Shown: piece by piece, positions 29,313-41,043 of the stretch
Layout: each line of letters starts with the position of its first letter
Position numbering within the stretch: position 1 is the first letter of the stretch
Assembly (NCBI GenBank): GCA_902826815.1
Contig: CADEGF010000050.1
Span: forward strand, 1 to 54,205
From: an uncultured Mycobacteriaceae bacterium
GTDB taxonomy: Bacteria > Actinomycetota > Actinomycetes > Mycobacteriales > Mycobacteriaceae
Direction: 5' to 3'
Length of the DNA: 54,205 bases
Notes under the pieces: model-generated
What the model was told of the DNA's origin: nothing
Seen by the model: the letters and a program-made list of their open reading frames with translations, nothing else
Database searches by the model: none
Made by a program: the position numbers and the translations under genes

Positions 29313-30083
29313 TCAGGTGAATCGGAACCAGCGCAGCGCGCACAGCGCTGAGACGGTGCCCCAGACGGCGAGCACAGCGATGCCGAACCAGTCGACCGAC
29401 AACGACATGGCCTGTGTCAGCGCCTCGGTCAGCGCGCCCGACGGGGTGAGCCTCGCGGCCCATCGGATCGCCTCGGGCACGGCCTGACCCTCGAGTGTGA
29501 GCGCGCCCAGCCCGGCGAACACAAACCACAGCAGGTTGGCAACGGCCAACACGATCTCGGCGCGAAGGGTCCCACCAAGCAGCAGCCCCATGGCGGCGAA
29601 GCAGACGGTGCCCAGCGCGATGATGACCGCCCCGAGTATCAGCCCGACGATGTGCGGCCGCCACCCCAGCGCAATGCCGATGCCGCCCAACACGATTGAC
29701 TGAAGGAACACCACGGTGACGACGGCGAGTGACTTGCCGGCGATGATGCCCCACACCGGAAGCGCCGTAGCACCGAGCCTTTTCAGCGCGCCGTATCGTC
29801 TGTCGAATGCGACGGCGATCGCTTGACCGGTGAACGCGGTCGAGATCACGGCAAGCGACATGATCGCCGGAACGAACGTCGCCGCCCTGTTCGGCCCGAA
29901 CGAGCCGAACGGCAACAGCGTCAAACCCACCAGCAGCGTGATCGGGATGAAAAGGGTGAGCAACAGCTGTTCGCCGTTGCGCAACAACAGCTTCAGCTCG
30001 AGTGCGAACTGCGCCGCCAGCATCGTCGGAACGTTCGCAGGACGCGGATCGGGCGCAAACGTCCCCGGCGCGAAGCGATTCAT
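29313..30083 (-). CDS. ABC-2 type exporter permease
   Basis: The 256-residue protein has six hydrophobic segments and the ABC-2 arrangement: a cytoplasmic N-terminal helix (FALELKLLLRNGEQLLL), a RRYGALKRLGATALP loop, and LTPSGALTEALTQAM near the end. The ATG overlaps the ATPase stop (ATGA), so the pair forms a drug- or lipid-type exporter. M. tuberculosis has the same pair between ctaA and mptB. The substrate is unknown. Confidence 0.9.
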   Translation of the reverse strand: MNRFAPGTFAPDPRPANVPTMLAAQFALELKLLLRNGEQLLLTLFIPITLLVGLTLLPFGSFGPNRAATFVPAIMSLAVISTAFTGQAIAVAFDRRYGALKRLGATALPVWGIIAGKSLAVVTVVFLQSIVLGGIGIALGWRPHIVGLILGAVIIALGTVCFAAMGLLLGGTLRAEIVLAVANLLWFVFAGLGALTLEGQAVPEAIRWAARLTPSGALTEALTQAMSLSVDWFGIAVLAVWGTVSALCALRWFRFT

Positions 30084-31045
30084 GATCGCAGCTCCCGGCC
30101 CGTCAGATCGAGGAACACATCCTCGAGACTGCGCTGCTCCACCCGCATATCGGTGGCCAGCACGTTCAGCCGTGCGCACCACGCGGTCACCGTCGCCAGC
30201 ACCTGCGGGTCGATCTGGCCCTCGACGAGATATTCGCCCGGCGAGGTTTCGGTGGCTTTGTAGCTCTCTGGCAGCGCCGAGACAAGCAGCGACAGGTCGA
30301 GCATTCGGGGCGCCCTGAACCGCAACTGGTTCTCCGCGCCGCTGTTCATCAGCTCGGCAGGTGTCCCGCTGGCCACCGCGACGCCGCGGTCGATGATGAC
30401 CAGTCGGTCCGCCAATTCCTCGGCTTCGGTGAGCTGATGAGTGGTCAACACGACGGTCACCCCGTCGCGGCGCAGCGCATCGATGAGCTCCCACACCACG
30501 ATTCGGGCGTGCGCGTCCATCCCCGCGGTCGGCTCGTCGAGGAACACGAGTTCGGGACGGCCCACGACGGCGCACGCCAATGCCAAGCGCTGCTGCTGCC
30601 CGCCGGACAGCCGGCGATATGTCGTCTTCGCCGCCTCGGTCAGGCCGAGCGTCTCCATCAACCACTGCGGGTCGAGCGGGTCGGCACTGTAGGCCGCGAC
30701 CAGGTTGAGCATCTCGCCCGCCTGCGCGGCCGGATACGCGCCGCCGCCTTGCAGCATCACGCCGATGCGCTCCCGCACCCGCGCGTTGTCGGTGATCGGA
30801 TTGAGGCCGAGGATCTCGATGGTTCCGGCGTCCGGCTTGATGAACCCCTCGCACATCTCGACCGTGGTCGTCTTACCCGCGCCGTTGGGTCCGAGCAGCG
30901 CAAGCACCTCGGCGGACCGCACCTCGAGGTCGAGCTCGGAGACCGCGGTCGTCGACCCGTACCGTTTGCAGACCCCGCGCAGGCGCACGGGGGGTGCCGA
31001 CGAGCGCTCGCGCGAGGAGCCGAGCACCCGGCCGGATGAGGTCAC
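30080..31045 (-). CDS. ABC exporter ATPase
   Basis: The 321-residue protein has Walker A LLGPNGAGKTTT, signature LSGGQQQRLALA, Walker B LVFLDEPTAGMD and a switch histidine in LTTHQLTEAE. These features are typical of DrrA-like exporter ATPases. The C-terminal 80 residues match the regulatory extension of that group. The GTG start overlaps the mptB stop (GTGA). Residues 9-18 (LGSSRERSSA) are encoded by GCGAG-rich sequence like the opcA-flanking repeats. Confidence 0.92.
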   Translation of the reverse strand: MTSSGRVLGSSRERSSAPPVRLRGVCKRYGSTTAVSELDLEVRSAEVLALLGPNGAGKTTTVEMCEGFIKPDAGTIEILGLNPITDNARVRERIGVMLQGGGAYPAAQAGEMLNLVAAYSADPLDPQWLMETLGLTEAAKTTYRRLSGGQQQRLALACAVVGRPELVFLDEPTAGMDAHARIVVWELIDALRRDGVTVVLTTHQLTEAEELADRLVIIDRGVAVASGTPAELMNSGAENQLRFRAPRMLDLSLLVSALPESYKATETSPGEYLVEGQIDPQVLATVTAWCARLNVLATDMRVEQRSLEDVFLDLTGRELRS

Positions 31046-32766
31046 GGGGATTCAGCGTAGGCGTCAGCCTTCGCCGTCTGTGGCCGCGGTAGCGCGGGTT
31101 GGACCGCGACGTGCTCCCGAGGCGGCGTGATCTCCAGTTTCGGGCCGGGGTCTGGAAGCTTCCGCCAGGGCAGCCGGTAGTAGGTGATCGCGATGAGCAG
31201 CGCCACGATCACCGTGCAGGCCGCGGTCGCGAGCAGAATCTGGAAGACGGTGAACCGGTCGCCGTTGGCCGTCGGGCCGAAGATCCCGACCACGAGCGTC
31301 ACGACGATCGCCGTGGTGCGGAATGAGCGCCTGGTCGCCCACGCCGCCAGCGGGATGACGGCCCACAGCACGTACCACGGCTGCACCACCGGAAAGAGCA
31401 GGACTGTCACGCCGAGGGCGACGCCGAGCCCGCCGATCGGATGCAGCCTGCCCCGAAGGACGGCCAACAGCAGCCATGTCACCACGATCGCGATGATGGA
31501 TACGCCGATGGCACGGGTGAGCCCAAGTACCGCGGTGGTGTGATCGCCAAGCCCGAGCAGAATGCCCACCTGGCCGGTGCCGAGTGCCAAGAGCGTCGGC
31601 AGCGACATCCAGCTGCGCACCACGTTGGCGGTGCCGAGTGTGAAAAGCCAACCGAAACCGAGCCCGCTTGCCCAGCCGATCACCGCCATCACGGCAACCG
31701 ACACGGCTGTCAGCGATCCCCCCGCGATGAGGAACGCCTTGACGGTGCCGCCCCACCGGCACGCAAGGGCCATCCCGACGAACCCCACCGCCAGCAGACC
31801 CGGCAGCTTGACCTGTGAGGACAGCGTGATCAGTACGACGCCGAGAATCAGCATCGTCATCGGCCGCCATCTCGCCCACTCCTCGCGAGATTGCGGCCAC
31901 GCAGGAGGTTTCGGCAACAGCGGGGCGTCGGCGTAAATGCCGCGCAGGGCGAATTCAGTACCCGCGAGCATCAGGCCGAGCATCAACGCCTCGTTGTGGA
32001 TGCCTGCAACCAGATGCATGATCAGCAGCGGATTGGCCGCCCCCAGCCACAGCGCGCTGACCTCGGCGACACCGCAGCGGCGAGCGAGCCGCGGCACCGC
32101 CCAGACGATGAGACCGACACCGAACAGGACCACGAGCCGGTGAAGCAGCACCGCGAAGACGATGTTGTCGCCCGTCAGCGCCGAAATGCCTTTGCCGATC
32201 CACAAGAACAAGGGTCCGTACGGTGCGGGCGTCTCGCGCCACATCGTCGGCACCGAAAGGGTGAAGACGTGATCGAGACCGAGTCCGGTCGCCGGGCCGA
32301 CCTTGTACGGGTCGAGGCCGTTGATCGCGATCTCGCTCTGTGCCAGATACGAGTAGACATCGCGGCTGTACATCGGCGGCGCGATGAGCAGGGGAAGGAC
32401 CCACAACGCAAGCGTGCGATCGAGTTGGCTGCGGGTCATCCGCCGCTCGCCGAGCGCGAAGCGGCCGAGCATCAGCCACGCCAGCGTCATCATCACCGCG
32501 CCGGTGGTGGTCATCGTCAAGGAGACGGTCTGGATCCGTGAGGGAAGGTTGAGCAGCCGGACGCCGAACGTCGGATCCTGCACGACGGGGCGCGCGCCGA
32601 CGCCCAAGGCGCCGATGGCCATCAACACGGTGCCGGTCGCGCCGAACAGCCTGGTGCGCCTCAACGCGATCAGCTCGGCGTCGTTCAGCGGCGAACCGAC
32701 GGTCCGTTCATCCCCGTGCCAGCCGGCAATCGAGGTGGAAAGAGACCATAGGCGCGCAGCCATCAC
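31042..32766 (-). CDS. mptB: Alpha-(1,6)-mannosyltransferase, GT-C type
   Basis: MptB uses polyprenyl-phosphate mannose to start the alpha-1,6-mannan core of lipomannan. The 574-residue membrane protein has about 12-13 helices, with the early loop MYSRDVYSYLAQSEIAINGL holding the acidic/aromatic cluster typical of the family. A hydrophilic C-terminal tail follows. Position next to sufR and the ABC pair matches M. tuberculosis Rv1459c. Start is GTG 32766 or ATG 32763. Confidence 0.9.
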   Translation of the reverse strand: MMAARLWSLSTSIAGWHGDERTVGSPLNDAELIALRRTRLFGATGTVLMAIGALGVGARPVVQDPTFGVRLLNLPSRIQTVSLTMTTTGAVMMTLAWLMLGRFALGERRMTRSQLDRTLALWVLPLLIAPPMYSRDVYSYLAQSEIAINGLDPYKVGPATGLGLDHVFTLSVPTMWRETPAPYGPLFLWIGKGISALTGDNIVFAVLLHRLVVLFGVGLIVWAVPRLARRCGVAEVSALWLGAANPLLIMHLVAGIHNEALMLGLMLAGTEFALRGIYADAPLLPKPPAWPQSREEWARWRPMTMLILGVVLITLSSQVKLPGLLAVGFVGMALACRWGGTVKAFLIAGGSLTAVSVAVMAVIGWASGLGFGWLFTLGTANVVRSWMSLPTLLALGTGQVGILLGLGDHTTAVLGLTRAIGVSIIAIVVTWLLLAVLRGRLHPIGGLGVALGVTVLLFPVVQPWYVLWAVIPLAAWATRRSFRTTAIVVTLVVGIFGPTANGDRFTVFQILLATAACTVIVALLIAITYYRLPWRKLPDPGPKLEITPPREHVAVQPALPRPQTAKADAYAESP

Positions 32767-32779
32767 TGCAGCGTAGCGG

Positions 32780-33787
32780 TCAGAGCTTCACGATCACTTT
32801 GCCGGTGTTGCCGCCGCTGAACAACAGGTTCAGCGCCTCCGGCGCGTTTTCGAGCCCCTCGACGATGTGTTCGGACGACTTGATTTTGCCCTCGAGGATC
32901 CAGCCGGCCACCTCCATCTGCGCGGCGGGGAACCGGTCGAGGTAGTCGATGATGATGAAGCCTTCCATCCGCCCGCGGCGCACGAGCAGGCTGAGGTAGT
33001 TGCTCGGCCCCGGCGCCGGGCCGTCGCTGTTGTAGGTCGAGATCGCGCCGCACAGCACCACGCGCCCGCGCATCGCCAGGTTTGCGAGGCAGTCGTTGAG
33101 GATCGATCCGCCGACGTTGTCGAAGTAGAGGTCGATACCGTCAGGGCAGGCTTCCCGGAGTCGTTTGGCGACGTTCTCGTTCTTGTAGTCGACCGCCTCG
33201 TCGAAGCCGAGTTCGTCGACGATGTACGCGCATTTCTCGGCGCCGCCAGCGATGCCGACCACCTTCTTCGCGCCCTTGATCTTCGCGATCTGGCCTGCGG
33301 CGGATCCGGTCGCGCCTGCCGCGCCAGAGACGACGACGACGTCGCCCGCCTTGACCTGCCCGACGTCGGTCAGGCCGAAGTACGCCGTCATACCGGTGAC
33401 ACCTAGAATCCCGATGGCGATCCCGGGTGGGACGCCGTCGGGGAGCACCTGCATCGAGCGCTCGCCCGCATCGATGACCACGTAGTCCTGCCATCCGGTC
33501 ATGCCGAACACGAGCTGGCCGGGCTCATACGGGTCGCAGCGGCTCTCGACGACCTCGCCGACGCCGCCACTGCGAATGACCTCGTCGATCTGGATCGGTG
33601 GCAGATAGCTGGGAACGTCGTCCATCCAGGTGCGGATCGTCGGGTCGATCGAGAGATAGCGCACCTTGACCAGCGCCTCGCCGTCGCCGAGCTCGGGTAC
33701 CGGCTGGGTCTCCAGCCGGGTGGTTTCGTCGTCAACCAGCCCCGAGGGACGGTGGGCCAGGACAAGGCATCGGTTCTCTGCGCTCAC
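32780..33787 (-). CDS. NADP-dependent medium-chain reductase (alkenal/curcumin reductase type)
   Basis: The protein of about 335 residues has the MDR2-type N-terminus RYLSIDPTIRTWMDD, the nucleotide motif VVVSGAAGATGSAAGQIAKI, and YFDNVGGSILNDCLANLAMRG at two thirds. This is the leukotriene B4/CurA group, which reduces conjugated double bonds. GTG 33787 is chosen; an ATG at 33814 would add nine residues and reach toward the sufR promoter. It diverges from sufR. Confidence 0.88.
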   Translation of the reverse strand: MSAENRCLVLAHRPSGLVDDETTRLETQPVPELGDGEALVKVRYLSIDPTIRTWMDDVPSYLPPIQIDEVIRSGGVGEVVESRCDPYEPGQLVFGMTGWQDYVVIDAGERSMQVLPDGVPPGIAIGILGVTGMTAYFGLTDVGQVKAGDVVVVSGAAGATGSAAGQIAKIKGAKKVVGIAGGAEKCAYIVDELGFDEAVDYKNENVAKRLREACPDGIDLYFDNVGGSILNDCLANLAMRGRVVLCGAISTYNSDGPAPGPSNYLSLLVRRGRMEGFIIIDYLDRFPAAQMEVAGWILEGKIKSSEHIVEGLENAPEALNLLFSGGNTGKVIVKL

Positions 33788-33850
33788 GTGGCGATCGTAG
33801 GACGTTGCCCACATAAGGGTGACCTTCCTAGACCCGGTTCCGGAATTCCG

Positions 33851-33867
33851 TCACAATAGTGTTGTGA
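33851..33867. promoter_or_regulatory. Probable SufR operator over the sufR start
   Basis: A perfect inverted repeat, TCACAA-TAGTG-TTGTGA, covers the GTG start of sufR at 33864. SufR is a repressor known to bind a palindrome at its own promoter in M. tuberculosis. The position suggests autoregulation of the whole suf operon. Confidence 0.65.
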
Positions 33868-34616
33868 AATTAAGTCCGGAGGTCGGAGCCGCCGTTTCGG
33901 CGACATCTGGCAGCGACCGCCACACGCGTGGCGCGATCGTCCAGCTCTTGCTGGAGTCCGGACCCGTCACTGCAGGCGAGATCGGCGACCAGCTCGGTAT
34001 CTCCGCCGCAGGCGTGCGCAGGCACCTCGATGCGCTGCTCGAAGCCGGTGAAGCGCAGTCCAGCGCGGCCGCGGCCTGGCAGCACAACGGGCGCGGCAGG
34101 CCTGCTCGCCGCTATCGGTTGACCGCTGCAGGCCGCGCGAAAATGGGGCACGCCTACGACGATCTGGCCGCCGCGGCGATGCGCCAACTCCGTGAAATCG
34201 GCGGTGACGACGCGGTCCGTACCTTCGCGCGCCGCCGCATCGACACCATCCTTACGGGAGTAACCGAGGGATCCGATGACGTTGAATCGACTGTCGATCG
34301 AATGGCAGTCGCACTGACCAAGGCCGGATACGCCACCACCGCCACCCAGGTGAGCGGACCCCTGCACGGGATAGAGCTCTGCCAGCATCACTGTCCGGTG
34401 TCGCACGTCGCCGAGGAGTTCCCGGAACTGTGCGAGACCGAGCGGGAGGCGTTCGCCGAGGTACTGGGGACCCACGTGCAGCGGCTGGCCACGATCGTCA
34501 ACGGAGACTGCGCGTGCACAACGCACGTGCCGCTCAACCAAGAGAAGCAACAACCCCCTCGACGCTCAGCCCACGGCGCCGAAGCCACCACGACCAAGCA
34601 AGGAGCGTCGACATGA
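33864..34616 (+). CDS. sufR: Iron-sulfur-sensing repressor SufR
   Basis: The protein of about 250 residues has a winged helix (about 20-85: [20 protein letters not shown], then [19 protein letters not shown]). The C-terminal cysteine set includes [14 protein letters not shown] and [10 protein letters not shown], suitable for an Fe-S cluster. It represses the suf genes when its cluster is intact. GTG 33864 is preferred over the more distant start at 33819 because it gives the family N-terminus. Its stop overlaps sufB (ATGA). Confidence 0.92.
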   Translation: MKLSPEVGAAVSATSGSDRHTRGAIVQLLLESGPVTAGEIGDQLGISAAGVRRHLDALLEAGEAQSSAAAAWQHNGRGRPARRYRLTAAGRAKMGHAYDDLAAAAMRQLREIGGDDAVRTFARRRIDTILTGVTEGSDDVESTVDRMAVALTKAGYATTATQVSGPLHGIELCQHHCPVSHVAEEFPELCETEREAFAEVLGTHVQRLATIVNGDCACTTHVPLNQEKQQPPRRSAHGAEATTTKQGAST

Positions 34617-36040
34617 CGACCACGTCCGAAGCCTTGACCCAGGAACAGACGATCGAGTCGCTGGGTCGGTACGGCTATGGCTGGGCCGATTCCGATGTTG
34701 CAGGCGCGAGCGCGCAGCGCGGGCTGTCGGAGGCTGTTGTGCGCGACATCTCGAGCAAGAAGAGCGAGCCCCAGTGGATGCTCGACGTCCGGCTCAAGGC
34801 GCTGCGCGTCTTCGACAAGAAGCCGATGCCGAACTGGGGCAGCAACCTCGAGGGCATTCACTTCGACAACATCAAGTACTTCGTGCGGTCCAGCGAGAAG
34901 CAGGCCGCGACATGGGACGACCTGCCCGAGGACATCCGCAACACCTACGACAAGCTCGGTATCCCCGAGGCGGAGAAGCAGCGCCTGGTGTCCGGTGTCG
35001 CCGCGCAGTACGAGTCCGAGGTCGTCTATCACTCCATCCGCGAGGACCTGGAGGCCCAAGGCGTCATCTTCCTCGACACCGACACCGCTCTGAAGGAGCA
35101 CCCGGAGCTTTTCAAGCAGTACTTCGGCACCGTGATCCCGGCGGGCGACAACAAGTTCTCTGCGCTGAATACCGCTGTGTGGTCGGGTGGTTCGTTCATC
35201 TACGTGCCGAAGGGTGTGCACGTCGACATCCCGCTGCAGGCCTACTTCCGCATCAACACCGAGAACATGGGCCAGTTCGAGCGGACGCTGATCATCGTCG
35301 ACGAGGATGCCTATGTGCATTACGTCGAAGGCTGCACCGCGCCGATCTACAAGAGCGACTCGCTGCACTCCGCAGTGGTCGAGATCATCGTGAAGCCCGG
35401 CGGCCGTTGCCGTTACACGACAATCCAGAACTGGTCGAACAACGTCTACAACCTGGTCACCAAGCGTGCCCGCGCCGAGGCCGGAGCCACCATGGAGTGG
35501 GTCGACGGCAACATCGGCTCGAAGGTCACCATGAAGTACCCCGCCGTGTGGATGACCGGTGAGCACGCCAAGGGTGAGGTGCTGTCGGTCGCCTTCGCAG
35601 GCGAGGGCCAGCATCAGGACACCGGCGCCAAGATGCTGCACCTGGCGCCCAACACGTCGAGCAACATCGTCTCGAAGTCGGTGGCCCGCGGCGGCGGTCG
35701 CGCTTCCTACCGTGGCCTCGTCCAGGTGAACAAGGGTGCACACGGCTCGCGCTCCAGCGTGAAATGCGATGCCCTGCTTGTCGATACGATCAGCCGCAGC
35801 GACACCTACCCCTACGTCGACATCCGCGAGGACGACGTCACGATGGGTCACGAGGCCACCGTCTCGAAGGTCAGCGAGGACCAGCTTTTCTATCTGATGA
35901 GCCGCGGCCTCACCGAGGACGAGGCGATGGCGACGGTGGTGCGCGGCTTCGTCGAGCCGATCGCCAAGGAACTGCCGATGGAGTACGCGCTCGAGCTCAA
36001 CCGTCTGATCGAGCTTCAGATGGAAGGCGCTGTCGGCTAG
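34613..36040 (+). CDS. sufB: SUF scaffold protein SufB, intein-free
   Basis: SufB is part of the SufBC2D scaffold on which Fe-S clusters are built. The 475-residue protein is complete and continuous from [12 protein letters not shown] to the C-terminal [15 protein letters not shown]. The segment [20 protein letters not shown], around the site of the M. tuberculosis SufB intein, is uninterrupted here. The ATG overlaps the sufR stop. The frame is open back into sufR, but that part is shadow coding. Confidence 0.96.
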   Translation: MTTTSEALTQEQTIESLGRYGYGWADSDVAGASAQRGLSEAVVRDISSKKSEPQWMLDVRLKALRVFDKKPMPNWGSNLEGIHFDNIKYFVRSSEKQAATWDDLPEDIRNTYDKLGIPEAEKQRLVSGVAAQYESEVVYHSIREDLEAQGVIFLDTDTALKEHPELFKQYFGTVIPAGDNKFSALNTAVWSGGSFIYVPKGVHVDIPLQAYFRINTENMGQFERTLIIVDEDAYVHYVEGCTAPIYKSDSLHSAVVEIIVKPGGRCRYTTIQNWSNNVYNLVTKRARAEAGATMEWVDGNIGSKVTMKYPAVWMTGEHAKGEVLSVAFAGEGQHQDTGAKMLHLAPNTSSNIVSKSVARGGGRASYRGLVQVNKGAHGSRSSVKCDALLVDTISRSDTYPYVDIREDDVTMGHEATVSKVSEDQLFYLMSRGLTEDEAMATVVRGFVEPIAKELPMEYALELNRLIELQMEGAVG

Positions 36041-37214
36041 TGACTCAGAACCTGACAACAGCCGTCGAGAGCCATAACAAGGGCGAGCTGTTCACTTCCT
36101 TTGACGTCGACGCCTTCGAGGTGCCCGGCGGCAGAGACGAGATCTGGCGCTTCACACCGCTGAGGCGGCTGCGCGGCCTGCACGACGGATCCGCGCAGTC
36201 GACCGGCAGCGCCGCAATCGCGGTTTCTGAGTGCGCAGGCGTCACCGTCGAAACCGTGCAACGCGGGGACGACCGTCTCGGCCAGGCCGGTGTACCGGCT
36301 GATCGCGTTGCCGCGCAGGCATTCTCGTCGTTCGACAGCGCGACGATCGTCACCATTCCGAAGAGTGCGGTGTGCGAGCAGCCAATCGAGATCGACGTGA
36401 CGGGACCCGGGGAGGGTGCGACGGCCTACGGCCACCTGCAGGTGCGGGTCGGCGAACTCGGTGAGGCGGTCGTCGTCATCGATCAGAAGGGCAGCGGAAC
36501 CTACGCCGACAACATCGAGTTCGTGGTTTCCGATGCCGCGCGGCTGACCGTGGTGTCGATCGCCGACTGGGCCGACGACGTCGTGCACGTCAGCAGCCAC
36601 CATGCGGTGCTCGGCAAGGACGCGGTGTTGAGGCACGTCGCGGTCACGCTCGGTGGCGACCTGGTGCGGCTCACCGCGCGCACCCGGTTCGACGCCCCTG
36701 GTGGGGATGCCGAGTTGCTCGGCCTCTACTTCGCCGATGACGGCCAGCACTTCGAATCGCGGCTGCTGGTCGACCACGCCCAGCCGAACTGCCGCTCGCA
36801 TGTCACCTACAAGGGTGCGCTGCAGGGAGATCCGGACTCGTCGCGGCCCGATGCGCACACCGTATGGATTGGCGACGTGTTGATCCGGGCGGCTGCGACC
36901 GGAACCGACACCTTCGAAACCAACCGGAACCTCGTCCTGACCGACGGTGCACGGGCCGACTCGGTGCCGAACCTGGAGATCGAGACCGGCGAGATCGCCG
37001 GCGCCGGACACGCAAGCGCCACCGGACGTTTCGACGACGAGCAGCTGTTCTATCTGCAGGCCCGCGGCATCCCGGAAGATCAGGCCCGCCGCCTCGTGGT
37101 GCGCGGCTTCTTCGGTGAGCTGATCAGCAAGATCGCTGTGCCCGCCGTACGCGACCGCCTCACCCAAGCCATCGAACACGAACTAGCGATAACGGAATCG
37201 AGGACAGCCACCTC

Positions 37215-37218
<4 letters not shown>
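36040..37218 (+). CDS. sufD: SUF scaffold protein SufD
   Basis: SufD is the second beta-helix subunit of the scaffold and helps iron entry. The 392-residue protein has DEIWRFTPLRRLRGL near the start and the shared SufB/D C-terminus DEQLFYLQARGIPEDQARRL. The GTG overlaps the last base of the sufB stop codon. Confidence 0.95.
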
Positions 37219-39237
<2,019 letters not shown>

Positions 39238-39246
39238 GGTCTCGCC

Positions 39247-39717
39247 GTGAGGATGGAGCAGATGTACCAGGAAGTGATCCTGGATCACTACAAGCATCCG
39301 CATCACCGTGGGCTGCGTGAGCCGTTCGGCGCCGAGGTGAAACACGTGAACCCGACGTGCGGAGACGAGGTCACCCTGCGGGTCGCGCTTTCCGATGACG
39401 GCGAGCAGGTAGTCGACGTCTCCTATGACGGTCAGGGCTGCTCGATCAGCCAGGCCGCGACATCGGTCCTCACGGACCTGGTGATCGGCCAGAGTGTCGG
39501 CGACGCGTTGAAGACGGTCACGGCGTTCAACGAGATGATTTCGTCCCGTGGCAACATTGAGGGGGACGAAGATGTGATCGGCGACGGCATCGCCTTCGCC
39601 GGGGTGGCCAAGTATCCGGCGCGGATCAAATGTGCGCTGCTGGGCTGGATGGCCTTCAAAGATGCAGTGGCGCAAGCCAGTGAGGAGACACTTGATGAGC
39701 GACACCGCAGTGCCTAA
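39247..39717 (+). CDS. sufU: SUF sulfur-acceptor SufU
   Basis: SufU accepts persulfide sulfur from SufS. The 156-residue protein has the zinc-site residues in PTCGDEV, QGCSIS and RIKCALLGW. The GTG start is chosen by similarity to mycobacterial SufU; an ATG two codons later is possible. It overlaps sufT by 23 bases. Confidence 0.94.
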   Translation: MRMEQMYQEVILDHYKHPHHRGLREPFGAEVKHVNPTCGDEVTLRVALSDDGEQVVDVSYDGQGCSISQAATSVLTDLVIGQSVGDALKTVTAFNEMISSRGNIEGDEDVIGDGIAFAGVAKYPARIKCALLGWMAFKDAVAQASEETLDERHRSA

Positions 39718-40042
39718 CGAGGAGTTCATCGCCGATCTCGAGGAGGCGATGCGCGACGTCGTCGACCCCGAGCTCGGCATCAACGTCGTCGATCTCGGCC
39801 TGGTTTACGACATGAACGTCGAGGAGGGCGATGAAGGCAAGGTCGCGCTGATCGACATGACCTTGACGTCGGCTGCCTGCCCGCTCACCGATGTGATCGA
39901 GGATCAGTCGCACCAGGCGCTGGTCGGCACCGGTCTGGTCAAGGGCATAAAGATCAACTGGGTGTGGAACCCGCCGTGGGGCCCTGACAAGATCACCGAG
40001 GACGGCCGCGAACAGCTGCGCGCTCTGGGATTCACCGTCTAA
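39695..40042 (+). CDS. sufT: MIP18/DUF59 Fe-S assembly factor SufT
   Basis: The 115-residue protein has VVDPELGINVVDLGLVYD and LTSAACPLTDVIEDQ, the two conserved parts of the DUF59 fold. It also has the C-terminal VWNPPWGPDKI. It assists cluster transfer to target proteins. AGGAG lies nine bases before the ATG, inside sufU. It ends the operon. Confidence 0.95.
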   Translation: MSDTAVPNEEFIADLEEAMRDVVDPELGINVVDLGLVYDMNVEEGDEGKVALIDMTLTSAACPLTDVIEDQSHQALVGTGLVKGIKINWVWNPPWGPDKITEDGREQLRALGFTV

Positions 40043-40194
40043 CCGCCGTTGCGGCCGAGGATCAGGTCCTTGATCTCGGCCAGTTGCTCATCGACGGAGC
40101 TGAACCGCACGTTGGTTTCTTGGCGGAAGTCGGTCAGTTGTGTTTCGACCCCGAGCGCTGCAACGCGGGCCTCGAGGTCTTCGAGCGTCGGCAC
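40039..40194 (-). CDS. 51-residue coiled-coil protein, function unknown
   Basis: From GTG 40194 the strand reads MPTLEDLEARVAALGVETQL and ends IKDLILGRNGG. The composition and heptad-like spacing indicate a short coiled coil. An in-frame TAA stands just upstream of the GTG, so the start is well bounded, but there is no good ribosome site. Its stop codon overlaps the sufT stop. I do not know its function. Confidence 0.6.
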   Translation of the reverse strand: MPTLEDLEARVAALGVETQLTDFRQETNVRFSSVDEQLAEIKDLILGRNGG

Positions 40195-40225
40195 CTCATC
40201 AGCTTAAGCAGTCACTACGCACGGT

Positions 40226-40238
40226 CAGTTGCGAACTG
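40226..40238. repeat. Short inverted repeat
   Basis: CAGTT-GCG-AACTG lies between the small coiled-coil gene and the end of the short-chain dehydrogenase gene. It could be an operator for the former. The match is short and may be chance. Confidence 0.3.
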
Positions 40239-40258
40239 CGCGGCCGTGGATAGCGTGG

Positions 40259-41008
40259 TCATGGCAATTCCTGCAGCCCCGCAGCGGTGAGTAGGTAGCC
40301 GGGGGCAGTGGTCGCCGGGTCTGCGCCCATCAAGTCCACGAGGGCCGACCCGGCCTTCTCCGGGCTCAACGGTTGCCCCAACTGTCGGAGGTATTCCTCT
40401 TGGGTCTGGCCATTGCGGGCGGCATACGCCCGAACACCTCGCTTGCCCACGTCTCCTAAGGGAGTCATCCTGGGCAGCACCGCCGTGACAGTGACGCCGA
40501 GCCCGGCGCGGTGTGACTCATCTTGGGCGTACCCGGCGATGAACCGTTGGGTGGCTTTGGATCCCGCGTAGCCTCCGCTGGCCGGTGAGCCGTTGATGGC
40601 CGCTCCGCTGCTCACCACCACGACCCTGCTGCCCGGGCTCAGCGGTTTGAGCAGTGCCTCGCGCAGCCAGGTGAACGCGATCTTGACGTCGGTATTCCAG
40701 TTGACGGAGAACGTGTCCCACGTCTGGTGCTGGAGTGGACGCATCACTGGGTTGGCGCCGGCCACCAGGATCAGAACCTGTGGGTCGTACTGGTCAAGCA
40801 GGTTCCACGCCACTGCTTCATCGGCCGCGTCAGCCACCTCTGTTCGGATGTTCGAGTTGGCGGAGGCGAGCTCGACAAGCGCGGCACCGGTTCGCGCGAC
40901 CGCGACCACTGGGGCGCCGGCCTCGGCGAACGTGCTGGCGATTCCGCGTCCCAAGCCGCGGCTCGCGCCGACGACGACAGTTGTCTTACCTGATAGTTCA
41001 CTGGTCAT
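40259..41008 (-). CDS. Short-chain dehydrogenase/reductase
   Basis: The 249-residue protein has the cofactor motif VVGASRGLGRG at the N-terminus, VAGANP in place of NNAG, and the catalytic Ser-Tyr-Lys set in VVSSGAAINGSPASGGYAGSKA. The substrate is unknown. It lies 35 bases downstream of a second family member and probably shares its transcript. Confidence 0.9.
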   Translation of the reverse strand: MTSELSGKTTVVVGASRGLGRGIASTFAEAGAPVVAVARTGAALVELASANSNIRTEVADAADEAVAWNLLDQYDPQVLILVAGANPVMRPLQHQTWDTFSVNWNTDVKIAFTWLREALLKPLSPGSRVVVVSSGAAINGSPASGGYAGSKATQRFIAGYAQDESHRAGLGVTVTAVLPRMTPLGDVGKRGVRAYAARNGQTQEEYLRQLGQPLSPEKAGSALVDLMGADPATTAPGYLLTAAGLQELP

Positions 41009-41043
41009 TGTGGTCCTTTGCGTATCAATGGTTTTGGTGCTGA

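Noticed and set aside
34613-36040. Possible intein in sufB
   Set aside because: The SufB sequence runs without a break across the known insertion region.
34388-36058. 556-codon minus-strand frame opposite sufB
   Set aside because: Antisense to sufB and sufR, whose products are unmistakable.
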